Assembly: GCA_002284615.2 (NCBI GenBank) | Contig: MU069776.1 | Location: 182,479-197,499, forward strand | Direction of reading: 5' to 3' | Origin: Dunaliella salina | Lineage: Eukaryota; Chlorophyta; Chlorophyceae; Chlamydomonadales; Dunaliellaceae | Length of the DNA: 15,021 nt | Shown: piece by piece, positions 14,349 to 15,021 of the stretch | Layout: each line of letters begins with the position of its first letter | Position numbering within the stretch: position 1 is the stretch's first letter | The notes under the pieces: generated by a model | Database searches by the model: none | Seen by the model: only the letters and a program-made list of their open reading frames with translations | What the model was told of the DNA's origin: nothing | Translations under genes and position numbers: made by a program

Positions 14349-15021
14349 AGGATAACGCAGACGACTCTGGTGTTGAAAATGAGCGCGGCAGCTTTTCAGA
14401 GCTCATGCTTGCTATGGGCCTGGACGAGGAAGAACGGCCAGCGCCATCAAAGCGTCCGTCAATCCGTCTCGGTGACCATCAAGCAAACATGCCCACCTCT
14501 GAGCTCGCAGCTCATGACAGCAGCCATGGCCACCAGCAGCAACAGCAGCAAGGGCAAGGTCCTGGCGCCAGGTGGCCCTTGACCCAGCAGCACACAGTGC
14601 ACATGCCACATGCCGGGAACCAAGAGGCCGATGACATCCTCTCGCTGCTGGACAGCTCCCCCAGGGGTCATGCATCACCACCACCGCCACCACCAAAGCA
14701 ACGACAAGTGAGCGGGGAGGAATTTGACGACGAGATCCTGGCCCTCAGCCCTCGACAACCAAGCCCAGGGGTGCCTCCAGTATGGCAGAAGCAAGGCTCG
14801 CGCCAGCAGCCACCTTTGCAGCAGCAGCAGCCGCAGCAGCAGCAGCAGCGGCAGCTGCCACGAAAAGGTGGAAAGGCGATCAAAGATGTGCAGCCTTTTG
14901 ACAGCAGCAACAGTGACGCCTCCATGGATGAGTTGCTGGGGAGCTTGGGGCTGGACGCGCCGCGGGGGCCGTCCCAGCGCAGGCAGGCCCCCACAACACA
15001 CACAAAGCCTCTGCAGCATGC
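14349..15021 (+). CDS. Predicted exon 4 of the large gene, open to the window edge
   Basis: TTTCTTTCCATTATCTGCAG is a strong acceptor ending at 14348. The frame is open without a stop for all 673 nt, about 223 codons, and leaves the window. It starts DNADDSGVENERGSFSELML and contains short poly-Gln and poly-Pro runs, as in exon 1. It carries four acidic-hydrophobic motifs: FSELMLAMGLDEEE, ADDILSLLDSSP, EEFDDEILALSP and MDELLGSLGLDAP (the last at 14924-14959). These resemble the exon 1 end, DELDGDALASL. Clusters of this kind occur in activation domains and adaptor-docking regions; which applies here is unknown. No catalytic domain is seen, and the C-terminus is outside the window. Confidence 0.65.

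Larger units (their letters stand above)
14000..14420 (+). repeat. Three tandem acceptor-plus-exon units
   Basis: CAATGTRANCCTTTCCTTNN followed by CTCTGCAGAG or ATCTGCAGAG recurs before 14031, 14134 and 14351. In the third unit about 100 bp of unrelated sequence separates the two halves. After the acceptors the peptides read NDVNDPDVDVRSAL-stop, EGTKSLDAGKGGSFSKLIV and DNADDSGVENERGSFSELM. Units 2 and 3 share GSFSxL. The first unit is broken by a stop; the second contains a strong internal donor; the third begins the long last exon. Confidence 0.65.

Noticed and set aside
1..15021. tRNA, rRNA or other structured RNA genes
   Set aside because: I saw no cloverleaf-like or conserved rRNA sequence on either strand; a covariance-model search would be needed to exclude small RNAs.

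Overview
This is eukaryotic nuclear DNA, not bacterial. Genes are split by GT-AG introns with pyrimidine-rich tracts ending in CTGCAG or TTGCAG. The window is full of micro- and minisatellites, the coding sequence is loaded with CAG (Gln) codons, and there are two DNA-transposon-like elements. Base composition near 50% GC, CAG-rich coding sequence and repeat-filled introns fit a chlorophyte green alga of the Dunaliella type, but that assignment is inference from general character only. I recognised no gene with a known housekeeping function.

Layout. 1-1050: a CT/CTCAAT microsatellite, two possible 3'-terminal exons that converge (91-226 on +, 584-694 on -), and an exon-like segment duplicated 162 bp apart. 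1032-1989: nothing supportable. 1990-3038: a 1,049-bp hAT-like DNA transposon with matching ends, a degenerate 8-bp target duplication, phased GCGCTATATT subterminal repeats and the remnant of a zinc-finger transposase N-terminus. 3039-4538: upstream region of the main gene, with half of a dispersed repeat pair and a possible TATA box. 4539-15021 and beyond: one large + strand gene.

The main gene. Exon 1 (4539-8873) encodes about 1,445 low-complexity residues: Pro/Ala/Ser-rich repeats, a poly-Ala tract, about 400 residues of Gln-rich and coiled-coil sequence, then an acidic tail with three Ser-Trp-Asp motifs. The open frame stops at 8891, but a good donor (GTGAGC) at 8874 lets it join downstream exons at 12122-12308, 14132-14158 and 14349 to the window end. 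The reading phases agree at all three junctions (0, 1, 1), and the downstream exons have the same composition. The last exon carries four acidic-hydrophobic motifs (such as DELLGSLGLD) that resemble the end of exon 1 (DELDGDALASL). The product looks like a very large, mostly disordered scaffold or regulatory protein built from repeated short motifs; its function is unknown.

The introns are the second theme. Intron 1 (about 3.2 kb) holds two decayed copies of the exon 1 tail, a 47-bp palindromic minisatellite with an AT-rich island inside it, and a 37-bp CA-rich array interrupted by a 695-bp element with perfect 21-bp terminal inverted repeats and an exact 9-bp target duplication. Intron 2 holds a degenerate satellite and coding-like copies of an LQPGPV segment. 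The final exons occur as a tandem series of acceptor-exon units, two with damaged frames. The gene seems to have grown by repeated local duplication of exon edges, with some copies still usable and others decaying in the introns.
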